A DNA stretch of 64,000 nucleotides from Spiribacter halobius (GCF_020883455.1 NZ_CP086615.1:2108001-2172000); one strand, 5' to 3'. Positions 1 to 9,832 are shown, counted from the stretch's first letter. Notes: generated from the letters alone by a model not told the origin. Translations and numbers: made by a program.

Positions 1-696
1 GTTAGCCTGCATCTCCCCGCGGGGCGCACCCTGGCGCTGGTGGGTGCCACGGGCTCCGGCAAGTCGACCCTGGTCAAGTTGCTGCTCCGCTTCCAGGTTC
101 CGGATGCGGGGCGCATCCTCATCGACGGCGTGCCGGTGGAGACGCTGACCCTCGACTCGCTGCGTGGCGCCATCGGCCTGGTCAGCCAGGACGTGTTCCT
201 GTTCGAGGGCAGCATTCGGGACAACATCGCCTACGGCCGCCCGGATGCCGACGACGCCGACATCGAGCGCGCAGCCCGCCAGGCCGAGGCGTGGGAGTTC
301 ATCGAGCGCCTACCCCACGGACTGGACACCGCCGTCGGCGAGCGCGGCGTGCGCCTCTCCGGTGGCCAGCGCCAGCGGCTCTCGCTCGCCCGTGCGCTGC
401 TCAAGGACCCGCCCATCCTCGTGCTGGATGAGGCGACCAGCGCGGTGGACAACGAGACCGAAGCAGCCATTCAGCGCTCGCTGGCCCATCTCTCCCATGA
501 CCGTACCGTGATCGTGATTGCCCATCGTCTCTCCACCATCGTGGGTGCGGACGAGATTGTGGTGCTGGAGGCGGGGCGGATTGCCGAGCGCGGGGACCAC
601 GCGTCGCTGCTGGCCCGGAACGGTCTCTATGCCGCCCAGTGGCGGGTGCAGACCGGGGGCGCCGCGGAGATGGAGGCCCATAGCGCTGCCAGGTAG
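1..696 (+). CDS. ABC exporter subunit, ATPase domain (5' end outside window)
   Basis: This is the C-terminal part of an ABC exporter in which a membrane domain is fused to an ATPase domain (MsbA/LmrA type). The frame is open from base 1, so the membrane half lies upstream of the window. The ATPase half looks complete: Walker [10 protein letters not shown] (bases 43-69), Q-loop LVSQD, signature LSGGQRQR, Walker [13 protein letters not shown] and H-loop IVIAHRLST. It would power export of a lipid, drug or peptide across the inner membrane, but the substrate cannot be told from this half. A TetR-family gene follows 181 bases downstream on the same strand and might control it, which is inference only. 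Confidence 0.93.
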   Translation, partial: VSLHLPAGRTLALVGATGSGKSTLVKLLLRFQVPDAGRILIDGVPVETLTLDSLRGAIGLVSQDVFLFEGSIRDNIAYGRPDADDADIERAARQAEAWEFIERLPHGLDTAVGERGVRLSGGQRQRLSLARALLKDPPILVLDEATSAVDNETEAAIQRSLAHLSHDRTVIVIAHRLSTIVGADEIVVLEAGRIAERGDHASLLARNGLYAAQWRVQTGGAAEMEAHSAAR

Positions 697-877
697 GCCA
701 TGCACGGCGTGGCCGTGTGCGACGCTACACGCGAACTTCAGCGTTGACGGTGCCTTGGGCCGGGTGCGGGCGGCGTTGAAGCCCCCTTGGCAGGCCCGCT
801 GCCCACGAGTGTGAGAGCATGGGGCAGGCGCCAGATGGCGCGAGTCACGATAACCGCGGCTTCGAGGCAGGCAGCCG

Positions 878-1609
878 GTGAGTGATACCCAGCGCAGCGT
901 CCAGGAGCGTGACCCGGCCGGCCAGCGGCGCCGCCTGCCCGGGGAAAGGCGGCGTGCGCTCATCGTGGAGGCCGCGGCGGAGCGTTTCGCCGCGCAGGGA
1001 TTCGGACTCTCCACCCGGGAGCTCGCCCGAGGCATGGGCGTGACGCAGGCTCTGCTCTACCGCTACTTCCCCTCGAAGGAGGCGCTGGTGGAGGCGGTGT
1101 TCGAGGCGGTCTTCGTGGACCGCTGGCGCCCCGAGTGGAGCGAGCGTCTCGGTGAGCACAAGGAACCCCTGGAGAACCGCCTTACCCGCTTCTACGAGTC
1201 GTTCCTGGCCAGCCGTACCGCCGTGTCCATGCGGCTGTTCATGCGCGGTGCGCTGGACGGGCAGGCATTTCCCGAGCGCTACACCCGCGCTCTCGACGAG
1301 CGGATCCTGCGTCCGGTAGTGGACGCGCTCCGGCAGGATGCCGGTCTGCCGGAACTCGCGCGCGAGCCGCTGCTTAACGGCGAGCGGGAGCTTGCCATGG
1401 TGCTGCACGGCGGGATCGTCTTCCTCGCCATTCGCAAGCACATCTATGGGACGCCGCTACCTGACGACTGCGCGGAGCACGTGTTGCTGCAGGTGCGCAC
1501 CTTTCTCGGCGGCGCGCCCCAGGTGCTGCAGAGCCTGCACTCGCCGGAATCGCCACAGATCCTGCGCATGCCGGTGCTCCGCGCACCGGACGCGATCACT
1601 CGCCCTTGA
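878..1609 (+). CDS. TetR/AcrR family transcriptional regulator
   Basis: A 243-residue DNA-binding repressor of the TetR family. After about 25 residues comes the helix-turn-helix region: RRALIVEAAAERFAAQGF, then STRELARGMGVTQALLYRYF with the typical LYRYFPSKEAL ending at about residue 72. The remaining 170 residues form the variable helical ligand domain. The start is a GTG at 878. Its 3' end overlaps by 14 bases the 3' end of the convergent cytochrome P460 gene. The ligand and targets are unknown; the ABC exporter upstream is the natural candidate because TetR proteins often control adjacent efflux genes. Confidence 0.88.
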   Translation: MSDTQRSVQERDPAGQRRRLPGERRRALIVEAAAERFAAQGFGLSTRELARGMGVTQALLYRYFPSKEALVEAVFEAVFVDRWRPEWSERLGEHKEPLENRLTRFYESFLASRTAVSMRLFMRGALDGQAFPERYTRALDERILRPVVDALRQDAGLPELAREPLLNGERELAMVLHGGIVFLAIRKHIYGTPLPDDCAEHVLLQVRTFLGGAPQVLQSLHSPESPQILRMPVLRAPDAITRP

Positions 1610-2147
1610 CGCGTTCCACGAAGGGGGCGGTGGTGAAGGTGTAGTCCTGGTCCGCGACGGATCTGTGGCACTCGAAGCAGGCGTCCATGCTGCGATCGCT
1701 GCGGCGTGCGCCGTCCGGTCGGAACCACGCGTACTCCCAGTCGCCGTTGCGCTTCTCGGGCGGATAGATTTCGCCCCAGCCGGCACGCTTCTCCTGGACG
1801 AAGACATTCGTGACCTCCGTGCCCGGCAGAAAGCGGCCGTTGGCGTCGGTGAGCGGTTGGCCGTCGTCGCCGAGCCGTGCGAGATGATCCTCCATGACCA
1901 CGACCGTGCCATCGGGCAGCGGTGCGCCGGGCCTCGCCATGGCCAGCGCGTCCGGGGCGACATAGAGGAAGCGGACGATGGGCGGTTCCCGTTCGGGCTT
2001 GTCCACCGTCATGTAGCGCACGAAGGTGGCCGCGTAGTTCTCGGGGTAGGCGACGCGCTCCGGCCCGCCCAGCGCCACCGCCGCCGCGACGGCGAGCACG
2101 GTGATCGAAACTGTGGCACCCAAGGTGTGTCTGCGTATCCGGAACAT
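1596..2147 (-). CDS. Cytochrome P460 family protein (periplasmic c-type haem protein)
   Basis: A 183-residue exported protein. The N-terminus MFRIRRHTLGATVSITVL followed by an alanine-rich hydrophobic stretch is a signal peptide or anchor. Near the C-terminus the haem c motif CFECH is followed by RSVADQDYTF, which is typical of the cytochrome P460 fold. Relatives oxidise hydroxylamine or bind nitric oxide in the periplasm; the exact activity here is unknown. The ATG at 2147 is chosen because a GGGAGA-type ribosome site precedes it and the signal peptide begins there; a longer reading frame to 2345 would run across the promoter. The gene is convergent with the TetR gene and appears to be transcribed alone from the promoter at 2208-2236. 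Confidence 0.82.
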   Translation of the reverse strand: MFRIRRHTLGATVSITVLAVAAAVALGGPERVAYPENYAATFVRYMTVDKPEREPPIVRFLYVAPDALAMARPGAPLPDGTVVVMEDHLARLGDDGQPLTDANGRFLPGTEVTNVFVQEKRAGWGEIYPPEKRNGDWEYAWFRPDGARRSDRSMDACFECHRSVADQDYTFTTAPFVERVKGE

Positions 2148-2207
2148 GGCAGGAGGTCTCCCTGGGACGGTGCTAGGGGCGGCGCGATGGCCGTGGCCCG
2201 TGCTGGT

Positions 2208-2247
2208 CCTATAGGATGACCGAATTAAGTTGTCAATTGACAACTTA
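2208..2247 (-). promoter_or_regulatory. Promoter and overlapping palindromic operator of the cytochrome P460 gene
   Basis: On the minus strand a perfect -35 TTGACA (2231-2236) lies 17 bases from TATAGG (2208-2213), giving a start about 50 bases before the P460 ATG. The -35 sits inside a perfect 22-bp palindrome (2226-2247) whose half site reads TAAGTTGTCAA. A dimeric repressor bound there would block RNA polymerase. The half site does not match the NsrR or FNR/DNR consensus as I know them; MarR-type factors often use such AT-rich palindromes, but that assignment is a guess. Confidence 0.7.
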
Positions 2248-2468
2248 GGCCCGAGCGACGGGCGGTGCGGCAAGGCAGGTACACATGGTGGGGGGATATC
2301 GGAGGCCGCGCGTCGGAGAGGGAAATCCGCGCGTCCGGGACCCAACGGCTTGAACGGGAATCCGGGTGTGGGGTGGCACGCGGAGCCGTAAGCGCTTCGG
2401 AGCGTTATCGGCAGGCTGCGGTGGGCCCGATGGCGAGGGGTGGGCGGCAGTGCCCGCGATCCGGGTCA

Positions 2469-2497
2469 GCCGCACGCACCAGACGGGTGCGTGCGGC
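2469..2497 (-). terminator. Hairpin downstream of the BI-1 family gene
   Basis: GCCGCACGCACC, a 5-base loop and its exact complement form a 12-bp stem 48 bases after the stop codon of the convergently placed membrane-protein gene. There is no T tract, so it may be a processing or stabilising hairpin rather than a classical terminator. It lies in the 397-base gap 2148-2544, which otherwise holds only the P460 leader, promoter and operator; I see nothing else in it. Confidence 0.4.
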
Positions 2498-2544
2498 GGC
2501 CGGAAGGACGCCGGGCGGGGCTAGCGCGTCCCCGCCCGTGCCGG

Positions 2545-3249
2545 CTACTCCTCGCCGGCGAAGACGCCGAGAAGGTGCAGCAGGCTGGTGAAGAGGTTGT
2601 AGATCGACACGTACAGCGTGATCGTCGCCATGATGTAGTTGGTCTCGCCGCCGTGGATGATCTCGCTGGTCTGGTAGAGGATCAGCGCGCTCATCAGCAC
2701 GATGAAGGCGGCGCTCATGGCCATCGACAGCGCCGGAATGGAGAAGATCACCGCCACCAGGGCGCCGACGAAGGCCACCAGGATGCCGGCGAACAGGAAG
2801 CCGCGCAGGAAGCTGAAGTCCTTCTGGGTAGTCAGGGCGTAGGCCGAGAGCCCGATGAACATCACGCCGGTGCCCCCGAGGGCCATCATCACGAGCTCTG
2901 CACCGTTGCTGAACGCGCCGATGTACATGTTCAGCAACGGCCCCAGCGTGTAGCCCATGAAGCCGGTCAGGGCGAACACGCTCGGCAGGCCCCAGACGCT
3001 GTTGCGCAGGGCAGAGGTCAGGAAGAGCAGCCCGAAATAGCCGCCCAGCACCAGAATCCAGTGCAGCGGCGGCGCGTTGGTGGCCATCGCCACGCCAGCG
3101 GTGACGCCGCTGAAGATCAGCGTCATCGCCAGCAGTGCGTAGGTGTTGCGCAGGACCTTGTTGGTCGAGAGTACCGACTCGCGCGCGCCGGTGCCGGTAC
3201 GTGCGCTGGCGGCCCGCTCAGACTGTACAACACGGAAATTGTCGGCCAT
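2545..3249 (-). CDS. BAX inhibitor-1 / YccA family membrane protein
   Basis: A 234-residue integral membrane protein of the Bax-inhibitor-1 (TMBIM, YccA/YbhL) family. After about 25 polar residues there are seven closely packed hydrophobic segments, including YALLAMTLIFSGVTAGVAMA, ILVLGGYFGLLFLTSAL, ELVMMALGGTGVMFIGLSAY and a C-terminal TLYVSIYNLFTSLLHLLGVF. Family members in E. coli modulate the FtsH protease or act as calcium-leak channels. The ATG at 3249 is preferred over the upstream one because GGAGGGAG lies just before it and the next residues (MADNFRVVQ) resemble family N-termini. The gene appears to be monocistronic. Confidence 0.88.
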   Translation of the reverse strand: MADNFRVVQSERAASARTGTGARESVLSTNKVLRNTYALLAMTLIFSGVTAGVAMATNAPPLHWILVLGGYFGLLFLTSALRNSVWGLPSVFALTGFMGYTLGPLLNMYIGAFSNGAELVMMALGGTGVMFIGLSAYALTTQKDFSFLRGFLFAGILVAFVGALVAVIFSIPALSMAMSAAFIVLMSALILYQTSEIIHGGETNYIMATITLYVSIYNLFTSLLHLLGVFAGEE

Positions 3250-3431
3250 CGTTCGCTCCCTCCAAGGGACTAGAGTTCTGAATTGCCGGTCAATGTGCCA
3301 TCCGGCCAGGCTGGTGTCCACGTCGATCGAGTAGACCTCGCCGCGCGGTTTGCGTTCCCGCGCCGCCGCCTTGCAGCCCCCCGGGAAAAGGCTTACCGTC
3401 TGCGCCGTTTTTCCCTGCCGGGTGGTTGCGC

Positions 3432-4037
3432 GTGAACATCGTCTGTCTCGACCTGGAAGGCGTCCTCGTGCCCGAGATCTGGATCGAGTTCGCCGAGCTC
3501 ACGGGCATCGACGCCCTGCACGCGACCACCCGGGACATCCCCGATTACGACGAGCTGATGACCATGCGGCTCAGCGAGCTGCGACGGCATCGGCTCGGCC
3601 TGCCGGATATCGAGCGGGTCATCGCACGGCTCGAGCCCATGGCCGGGGCTCGCCGGTTCCTGGACGGCCTGCGGGAGCGCTATGAGGTGGTCATCCTGTC
3701 CGACACCTTCTACGAGTTTGCTCGCCCCCTGATGCGCCAGCTCAACCGGCCGACGCTGTTCTGCCATACCCTGGACGTGGCGGATGATGGCACCATCCGC
3801 GGCTACCGCCTGCGCCTGGCCGATCACAAGCGGCATGCCGTGCGTGCCTTCCGCGGCCTCAACTTCCGCACCGTCGCCGCGGGGGATTCCTACAACGATA
3901 CCGGCATGCTGGCCGAGGCTGATGCCGGGGTTTTCTTTCGGCCGCCGCAGAATGTGGTCGAGGCCTTTCCCGACTATCCCGTGACCACCGACTATCCGGC
4001 GCTGGAGGCGGCCATCGGCCGCGGCTTCGGCGAATGA
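3432..4037 (+). CDS. thrH: ThrH: phosphoserine phosphatase / homoserine phosphotransferase
   Basis: A 201-residue HAD-superfamily enzyme. The N-terminus NIVCLDLEGVLVPEIWIEFA is nearly identical to that of Pseudomonas ThrH, which removes phosphate from phosphoserine and can transfer it to homoserine, linking serine and threonine synthesis. Motif II is in VVILSDTFYEFA and the metal-binding motif is GDSYNDTGML. The GTG at 3432 is chosen because it aligns with the ThrH N-terminus; a TTG six bases earlier is possible. It overlaps the next gene by four bases (ATGA), so the two are probably translated together. Confidence 0.9.
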   Translation: MNIVCLDLEGVLVPEIWIEFAELTGIDALHATTRDIPDYDELMTMRLSELRRHRLGLPDIERVIARLEPMAGARRFLDGLRERYEVVILSDTFYEFARPLMRQLNRPTLFCHTLDVADDGTIRGYRLRLADHKRHAVRAFRGLNFRTVAAGDSYNDTGMLAEADAGVFFRPPQNVVEAFPDYPVTTDYPALEAAIGRGFGE

Positions 4038-4621
4038 CCGGACAGGGGCCGCTGCGCGTGGCGGTGCTGGCCGATACCCACGGGTTCCTCGACCCGCGCA
4101 TCGCGGACCGCGTCGCCGAGTGTGACGTGGCGGTCCACGCCGGTGACGTGGGCGGGGCGGACGTCCTGCTCGCCCTGCAGCCGCGGGACGAGGTAGTGGC
4201 CATCCGCGGCAACAACGACACGCCGGACCGCTGGGCCGAGTGCGAGCATCATCTGCTCGAGACCCTGCCCCGGGAGGCGCGCCTCGCGCTGCCGGGCGGG
4301 GATCTGGTGCTGGTTCATGGCGATGACGGCGGCAGCCTGGCGGAGCGGCATCAGCGCTACCGCCGCCGCTTTCCCGAGGCGCGGGCCGTGGTCTACGGCC
4401 ACAGCCATCGCCAGCTGGTGGACCGTGACGAGGAGCCCTGGCTGCTCAATCCCGGGGCCGCCGGTCGGACGCGGACGCACGGCGGCCCCGGCTGCCTCAT
4501 CCTCGACTGCGCGGCTGACGGCTGGCGCGTGGAGCCGATTGTCTTCGAGCCACGCCGCTACCGCACGCGGCGCCGGCGCCAGGCGGACGGTCCCGACGGC
4601 GGAGACACGGAGAACGAGTAG
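4034..4621 (+). CDS. YfcE/MJ0936-type metallophosphoesterase
   Basis: A 195-residue calcineurin-like phosphoesterase. The two-metal site motifs appear in order: ADTHG near residue 13, HAGDVGG, RGNNDTPD, VHGDDGG and GHSHRQ, with NPGAAG near the end as in the YfcE/MJ0936 group. These enzymes hydrolyse phosphodiesters such as bis-p-nitrophenyl phosphate or cyclic nucleotides in vitro; the natural substrate is not known. The last 25 residues are Arg-rich and then acidic, an extension beyond the usual family length of about 165. It sits between thrH (4-base overlap) and hrpA (6-base gap), probably in one transcript. Confidence 0.85.
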   Translation: MTGQGPLRVAVLADTHGFLDPRIADRVAECDVAVHAGDVGGADVLLALQPRDEVVAIRGNNDTPDRWAECEHHLLETLPREARLALPGGDLVLVHGDDGGSLAERHQRYRRRFPEARAVVYGHSHRQLVDRDEEPWLLNPGAAGRTRTHGGPGCLILDCAADGWRVEPIVFEPRRYRTRRRRQADGPDGGDTENE

Positions 4622-4627
4622 GCGCTG

Positions 4628-7600
4628 ATGGCGGTGACGCGCTCCGAGGCCGATCCCGATGACCTGCGCTCGCTTGCGCGGGCGCTGGAGGACTGCCCCG
4701 GGCCATGGCGCGAATCGTTCCGGCGGCGTCTGCGCGGCCTGAAGCGCCGCGCCTCCCGCGGCCAGCCCTACGATCGCGGTGCACGCCGTCTGGCCGCGGA
4801 CCTGGAGCGGGTCCGCGCCCGCCGGGACGCCCGCCTCGCGGTCACCCTGCGGCCGAACTTCGATCTCGATCTGCCCGTTCTGGAGCGCCGCGAGGACATC
4901 GCAGAGGCCATCCAGCGCCACCAGGTGGTGGTGATCTGCGGCGAAACCGGTTCCGGCAAGAGCACTCAGCTGCCGAAGATTCTGCTCGACATGGGGCGGG
5001 GACTGGACGGGATGATCGCCCACACCCAGCCCAGACGCATCGCGGCGCGCAGCCTCGCTGCGCGCGTGGCCGAGGAGTGCGGTGCCGAGGCCGGGGCCGG
5101 GGTCGGGCACAAGGTTCGCTTTGGCGACCACACGGGCCCGGACACCCGGGTCAAGCTCGTCACCGACGGCATGCTGCTCGCCGAGACCCAGGGCGACCCG
5201 GACCTGGCCGACTACGACACCATCATCATCGACGAGGCCCACGAGCGCAGCCTCAATATCGACTTCCTGCTCGGCTACCTGAAGCGCCTCCTGCCGCGGC
5301 GGCCGGACCTCAAGGTCGTCATCACCTCGGCGACCATCGATCCCGAGCGCTTCTCCGAGCACTTCGACGGCGCCCCCATCCTGGAGGTCTCCGGGCGCAC
5401 CTATCCGGTGGAGGTGCGCTACCGGCCACTGGCCGCCGAGGACGAGGACGAGCGCGACCGCACCCTGCAGCAGGGCATCGTCGACGCCGTCGACGAGCTC
5501 GCCCGCGAGGGGCCAGGGGATGTCCTGGTGTTCCTGCCCGGCGAGCGGGAGATCCGCGAGTCCGCCGAGGCGCTGCGCAAGCACCACCCGCCGCACACCG
5601 AGGTGCTGCCGCTCTACGGCCGCCTCTCGACGGCCGAGCAGCAGCGGGTGTTCGCGCCCCACGGCCGGCGGCGCATCGTGCTCGCCACCAATGTCGCCGA
5701 GACCTCGCTCACGGTGCCCGGTATCCGCTATGTGGTGGATACCGGGCTCGCCCGCATCAGCCGCTACAGCTATCGCACCAAGGTGCAGCGCCTGCCGGTG
5801 GAGCCCATCGCCCAGGCCAGCGCGGACCAGCGCGCCGGGCGCTGCGGGCGCGAGGCCCCGGGCGTGTGCATCCGCCTCTACAGCGAGGAGGACTACCAGG
5901 CACGGCCGCGCTTCACCGATCCGGAGATCCTGCGCACCAATCTCGCATCGGTCATTCTGCAGATGAAGCACCTCGGCCTCGGCGAGATCGAGGCCTTCCC
6001 CTTCGTCGAGCCGCCGGATCCGCGCTTCGTGCGCGACGGCCTGAAGCTGCTGCACGAGCTCGGCGCGGTGGACGCGGAGAACCGCCTCACCGATACCGGC
6101 CGACGCCTCGCCCGTCTGCCGGTGGACCCGCGCATCGCCCGCATGCTGCTGGCCGGCGAGGCGGAGGGCGCGCTCGCCGAGGTGCTGGTGATTGCGGCGG
6201 CCCTGTCCATCCAGGACCCGCGGGAGCGTCCCATGGATGCCCGCGGGGCGGCCGACGAGGCCCACGGCGAGTGGCGCGACGAGCGCTCGGATTTCGCGGC
6301 GCTGCTCAGGCTCTGGGCAGACTTCCAGCGCCAGGCCCGTGCGCTCGGCCGGCGCAAGCTGCTGGCCTGGTGCCACGAGCACTTTCTCTCCCACGTGCGC
6401 ATGCGCGAGTGGCGGGACGTCCACCGCCAGCTGCGGGAGCTGGTGAAGGGCATGGGCCTGCGCGAGAACGAGCGCGCCGCCGAGCCCATGCCCCTGCACC
6501 GGGCGCTGCTCACCGGGCTGCTCTCCAATATCGCCCTGCGCAACGAGCATGGCGACTACACCGGCCCGCGGGGCCTGCGGCTCGCCATTCATCCCGGCTC
6601 GGGGCTCGCGAAGCGCAAGCCGAAGTGGATCGTCGCCGCGGAGCTGGTGGAGACGAGCCGGGTGTTCGCGCGCACGGTGGGCGAGGTGCGGCCGGAGTGG
6701 ATCGAGCCGCTGGCCGGCCACCTTGTCGCCCACCATTACCGCGACCCCTGGTGGGAGCCGAAACAGGGCCGCGTGGCCGGCCGCGAGGACGTCACCCTCT
6801 ACGGTCTGCCCATCGTCTCGGGCCGCAAGGTCAACTACGCCCGCATCGCTCCCGCCGAGGCCCGCAAGGTATTCCTGCGCGACGGTCTCGTGCCCGGGGC
6901 GCTGCCGCGGCCGCCCGCCTTCGTGCGGCACAATCTGGAAGTGATCGCCGAGGTGGAGCGCCTCGAGGCCAAGGCGCGCCGGCGCGACGTGCTGCTCGAC
7001 CCGGAGCGCCTCGCCGCCTTCTACGACGAGCGCCTGCCGCCGGAGGTGGTGGACGGGCCGACGCTGGCCCGCTGGCTCAAGCAGGGTGGAGACGACCGGC
7101 CACTGCGCCTGACGGTGGAGACACTGATGGCGCGGGAGGCCGGCGAAGTCACCCGCGACGACTATCCGGACCACCTCGAGGTCAACGGCGTCCGCCTGCC
7201 GCTCAGCTACCACTTCGAGCCCGGGCATCCGGCGGACGGCGTGACCGTGGTGATCCCGGTGGCCGCGCTCAACGCGCTCGCGCCGGAGCCGTTCGAGTGG
7301 CTGGTGCCGGGGCTGCTGCCGGAGAAGGTGATCACCCTGATCAAGGCGCTGCCGAAGCAGCTCCGCAAGAACTTCGTGCCGGCGCCGGATTTCGCCACCG
7401 CCGTGCTGGAGGCGCTGCCGGAGCGCCAGGGCTCGCTGGAGGAGGGCGTGCGCCGGGAGCTGCGGCGCATGACCGGCGTCGACATCCCGCCCGGGATCTG
7501 GGACGAGCTGGCCCTGCCGGACCATCTGCGGATGCGCTTCCGGGTGGTGGATGGCGACGGCCGGGAGCTCGCGGCGGGGCGGGATCTGCCGGCGCTGCAG

Positions 7601-8521
7601 CGCAAGCTCGAGGGGCGCGCCGAGGCGAGCTTCGGCACCCGGGAGAGCGCCGCCTACGAGCGCACCGGCATCACCGACTGGGACGTGGGCGAGCTGCCGG
7701 AGCACGTCGAATTCGACCAGGCAGGCGTGCGGCTCCGCGGCTATCCGGCGCTGGTGGCGGAGGAGGGCGGCGTGGCCCTGCGTCTGCTGGACGGTGCCGA
7801 GCGCGCTGCCGAGGCGCATCGGGAAGGGGTGCGGCGCCTGCTCATGACCCGCTTCGCCCAGCAGGCGCGGCACCTGCGGCGGGGCCTGCCGGGCTTCGAC
7901 CGGCTGGCGCTGCTCTACCGGGACGTCGGCGACAGCCGCAGCCTGCGCGAGGATTTCGTCGCCGCGGTGTTCGACCAGGTGTTCCTGGCGGAAGAAGAGG
8001 TGCCGCGGGATCGGGACGCGTTCCTGCGCGCCTGCGAGCGCGGCCGGCCTGAGCTCGTGCCCGCCGCAGAGCGCCTGCAGGCGCGCCTGGAGGAGATCCT
8101 GCAGCGACAGCAGAGCGTGCGCCGGCGGCTGAAGGGGGGCATCCCCCTCGGACTCGTGGACAGCTACCGGGACCTGCAGGAGCAGCTCGATGGCCTGATC
8201 TATCCCGGGTTTCTGCTCGCCACCCCGCCGGAGCGTCTGGTCGAGCTGCCCCGCTACCTCAATGGCATGGAGCGCCGCCTCGAGCGCCTGGACCGCGACC
8301 CGCAACGGGACCAGGCCAGTCTCGCCGTGATCCGCCCCCACCAGGAGCGCCTGAACGAGGCCCGCGAGCGCCAGCGCCGCAAGGCCATCAACGATCCCGC
8401 CCTGGAGCGCGTGCGCTGGCTGCTGGAGGAATACCGCATCTCGCTGTTCGCCCAGGAGCTCGGGACCAGGGAGAAGGTGTCGGAGAAGCGATTGGACGCG
8501 GCGTGGAAGGACGTCCGGTGA
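4628..8521 (+). CDS. hrpA: ATP-dependent RNA helicase HrpA
   Basis: A 1297-residue DEAH-box helicase with the length and architecture of E. coli HrpA (1300 residues), which unwinds RNA and is linked to mRNA processing and rescue of stalled ribosomes. A helical N-terminus of about 95 residues is followed by Walker [10 protein letters not shown] near residue 105, [21 protein letters not shown] near 201, [19 protein letters not shown] and QRAGRCGRE. Helicase-associated and OB-fold-like domains follow, then the long HrpA-specific C-terminal region (roughly 650-1297) rich in charged helices. Six bases separate it from the upstream phosphoesterase gene. Long open frames in this region on the other strand and frames are composition artefacts. 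Confidence 0.96.
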   Translation: MAVTRSEADPDDLRSLARALEDCPGPWRESFRRRLRGLKRRASRGQPYDRGARRLAADLERVRARRDARLAVTLRPNFDLDLPVLERREDIAEAIQRHQVVVICGETGSGKSTQLPKILLDMGRGLDGMIAHTQPRRIAARSLAARVAEECGAEAGAGVGHKVRFGDHTGPDTRVKLVTDGMLLAETQGDPDLADYDTIIIDEAHERSLNIDFLLGYLKRLLPRRPDLKVVITSATIDPERFSEHFDGAPILEVSGRTYPVEVRYRPLAAEDEDERDRTLQQGIVDAVDELAREGPGDVLVFLPGEREIRESAEALRKHHPPHTEVLPLYGRLSTAEQQRVFAPHGRRRIVLATNVAETSLTVPGIRYVVDTGLARISRYSYRTKVQRLPVEPIAQASADQRAGRCGREAPGVCIRLYSEEDYQARPRFTDPEILRTNLASVILQMKHLGLGEIEAFPFVEPPDPRFVRDGLKLLHELGAVDAENRLTDTGRRLARLPVDPRIARMLLAGEAEGALAEVLVIAAALSIQDPRERPMDARGAADEAHGEWRDERSDFAALLRLWADFQRQARALGRRKLLAWCHEHFLSHVRMREWRDVHRQLRELVKGMGLRENERAAEPMPLHRALLTGLLSNIALRNEHGDYTGPRGLRLAIHPGSGLAKRKPKWIVAAELVETSRVFARTVGEVRPEWIEPLAGHLVAHHYRDPWWEPKQGRVAGREDVTLYGLPIVSGRKVNYARIAPAEARKVFLRDGLVPGALPRPPAFVRHNLEVIAEVERLEAKARRRDVLLDPERLAAFYDERLPPEVVDGPTLARWLKQGGDDRPLRLTVETLMAREAGEVTRDDYPDHLEVNGVRLPLSYHFEPGHPADGVTVVIPVAALNALAPEPFEWLVPGLLPEKVITLIKALPKQLRKNFVPAPDFATAVLEALPERQGSLEEGVRRELRRMTGVDIPPGIWDELALPDHLRMRFRVVDGDGRELAAGRDLPALQRKLEGRAEASFGTRESAAYERTGITDWDVGELPEHVEFDQAGVRLRGYPALVAEEGGVALRLLDGAERAAEAHREGVRRLLMTRFAQQARHLRRGLPGFDRLALLYRDVGDSRSLREDFVAAVFDQVFLAEEEVPRDRDAFLRACERGRPELVPAAERLQARLEEILQRQQSVRRRLKGGIPLGLVDSYRDLQEQLDGLIYPGFLLATPPERLVELPRYLNGMERRLERLDRDPQRDQASLAVIRPHQERLNEARERQRRKAINDPALERVRWLLEEYRISLFAQELGTREKVSEKRLDAAWKDVR

Positions 8522-8677
8522 CGCGGCCGTTGGCCGCGTAGTTCAAGGTTCAAAGTTCAACGTTCAAAGACCGTTACCGAGCCGCCATGCCTGCATAACG
8601 GCGATGTTGCGGACTTTGAACTTTGAACTTGCCACTTTGAACTACAGGGACGGCCGCAAAGCGGCCGTCCCTGTAGT
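8521..8677. repeat. Intergenic array of GTTCAAAG arms and two hairpins between hrpA and prfB
   Basis: Three parts are seen. A hairpin ACGCGGCC-GTT-GGCCGCGT (8521-8539) begins at the hrpA stop codon. Next, GTTCAA-type units at 8541-8569 are mirrored by CTTTGAACTTTGAAC units at 8613-8642, forming a long imperfect inverted repeat. Finally a perfect 17-bp stem with an AAA loop (8641-8677) has the arm ACTACAGGGACGGCCGC. The last stem ends 43 bases before the prfB start. It may end hrpA transcription or shape the prfB leader; there is no T run. The layout of nested arms recalls the element found four times elsewhere in the window, but the sequence differs. Confidence 0.75.
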
Positions 8678-8719
8678 AGAGTACGCGCCCTCCAAACCCA
8701 GCAGACGGGAGCCATCGCC

Positions 8720-9818
8720 GTGCCCGAGACCAACGCCCTCGTCAGTCAGCTCGAAGACCTCAAGGGACGAGTGGAGTCCCTTAGGGGGTATCTTTGACCT
8801 CGCCGGCAAGCAGGAGCGGCTGGAAGAGGTTACCCGGGAGCTGGAGCAGCCGGAGGTCTGGAACGAGCCGGAGCGCGCGCAGGCGCTGAACAAGGAGCGC
8901 TCGGCGCTGGATCAGGTGGTGGGGATGCTCACGCGCCTCGGCTCCGGGCTGGAGGATGCCGGCGAGCTGCTGGAGATGGCCCGCGAGGAGGAGGACGAGG
9001 AGACCCTCGCCTCGGTGGCCGACGATCTCGAGCGCTACGAGCGCGAGGTGGCGGCGCTGGAGTTCCGGCGCATGTTCTCCGGCGAGATGGACGAGAAGAA
9101 CGCCTTCGTCGACATCCAGGCTGGCTCCGGTGGCACCGAGGCCCAGGACTGGGCGGAGATGCTGCTGCGCATGTACCTGCGCTGGTTCGAGCGCAAGGGC
9201 TTCAGCACCGAGATCATCGAGCTCTCCGAGGGCGAGCAGGCCGGCATCAAGAGCGCGACCGTCAAGGTCGAGGGCGACCACGCCTTCGGCTGGCTGCGCA
9301 CCGAGACCGGCGTGCACCGGCTGGTCCGGAAGTCGCCGTTCGACTCCGGCAACCGCCGGCACACGTCGTTCGCGGCGGTGTTCGTCTCCCCGGAGATCGA
9401 CGAGGACGTGGAGATCGAGATCGATCCCTCGGACCTGCGGGTGGACGTCTACCGGGCCAGCGGTGCCGGCGGCCAGCACGTCAACCGCACGGAGTCGGCG
9501 GTGCGCATCACCCATCTGCCCACGGGCATCGTGGTGCAGTGCCAGAACAGCCGCTCCCAGCACGCCAACCGCGACACGGCCATGAAGCAGCTCCGGGCCA
9601 AGCTCTACGAGCTCGAGCTGCAGAAGCAGCGGGAGAAAGCGGAGCAGGTGGAGGACTCCAAGTCGGATATCGGCTGGGGCAGCCAGATCCGCAATTACGT
9701 GCTGGACCAGTCCCGCATCAAGGACCTGCGCACCGGCGTGGAGATCGGCAACACCCAGTCCGTCCTCGACGGCCACCTCGACCCCTTCATCGAGGCGAGC
9801 CTCAAGGCGGGGCTGTAA
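8720..9818 (+). CDS. prfB: Peptide chain release factor 2, with programmed +1 frameshift
   Basis: RF2 recognises UGA and UAA stop codons and triggers peptide release. Translation starts at GTG 8720, reads 25 codons to CTT at 8792-8794, meets the in-frame UGA at 8795 and must shift +1 to continue at GAC 8796. The shift site AGGGGGTATCTTTGAC is the canonical one, with the internal Shine-Dalgarno-like AGGGGG at 8783-8788. The product is 365 residues, the same as E. coli RF2. The stop-recognition tripeptide SPF (in VRKSPFDSG) and the catalytic GGQ (in SGAGGQHVN) are present. RF2 abundance thus controls its own synthesis. lysS follows, as in E. coli. Confidence 0.97.
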
Positions 9819-9832
9819 CGTTCTGAAATGGA

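Noticed and set aside
4705-8052. 1115-codon frame in a second phase over hrpA
   Set aside because: Arg/Ala/Gly/Pro-rich shadow typical of a shifted frame in GC-rich coding DNA.
3992-8341. 1449-residue open frame antisense to hrpA
   Set aside because: Low-complexity His/Arg/Ala/Leu-rich translation without domains; it mirrors the codon bias of hrpA in very GC-rich DNA. Every recognisable motif is on the hrpA strand.
8604-8719. Upstream extension of the prfB main frame as the true N-terminus
   Set aside because: The translation ([13 protein letters not shown]...) comes from the GTTCAAAG repeat array; the real start is GTG 8720 in another phase with the frameshift.
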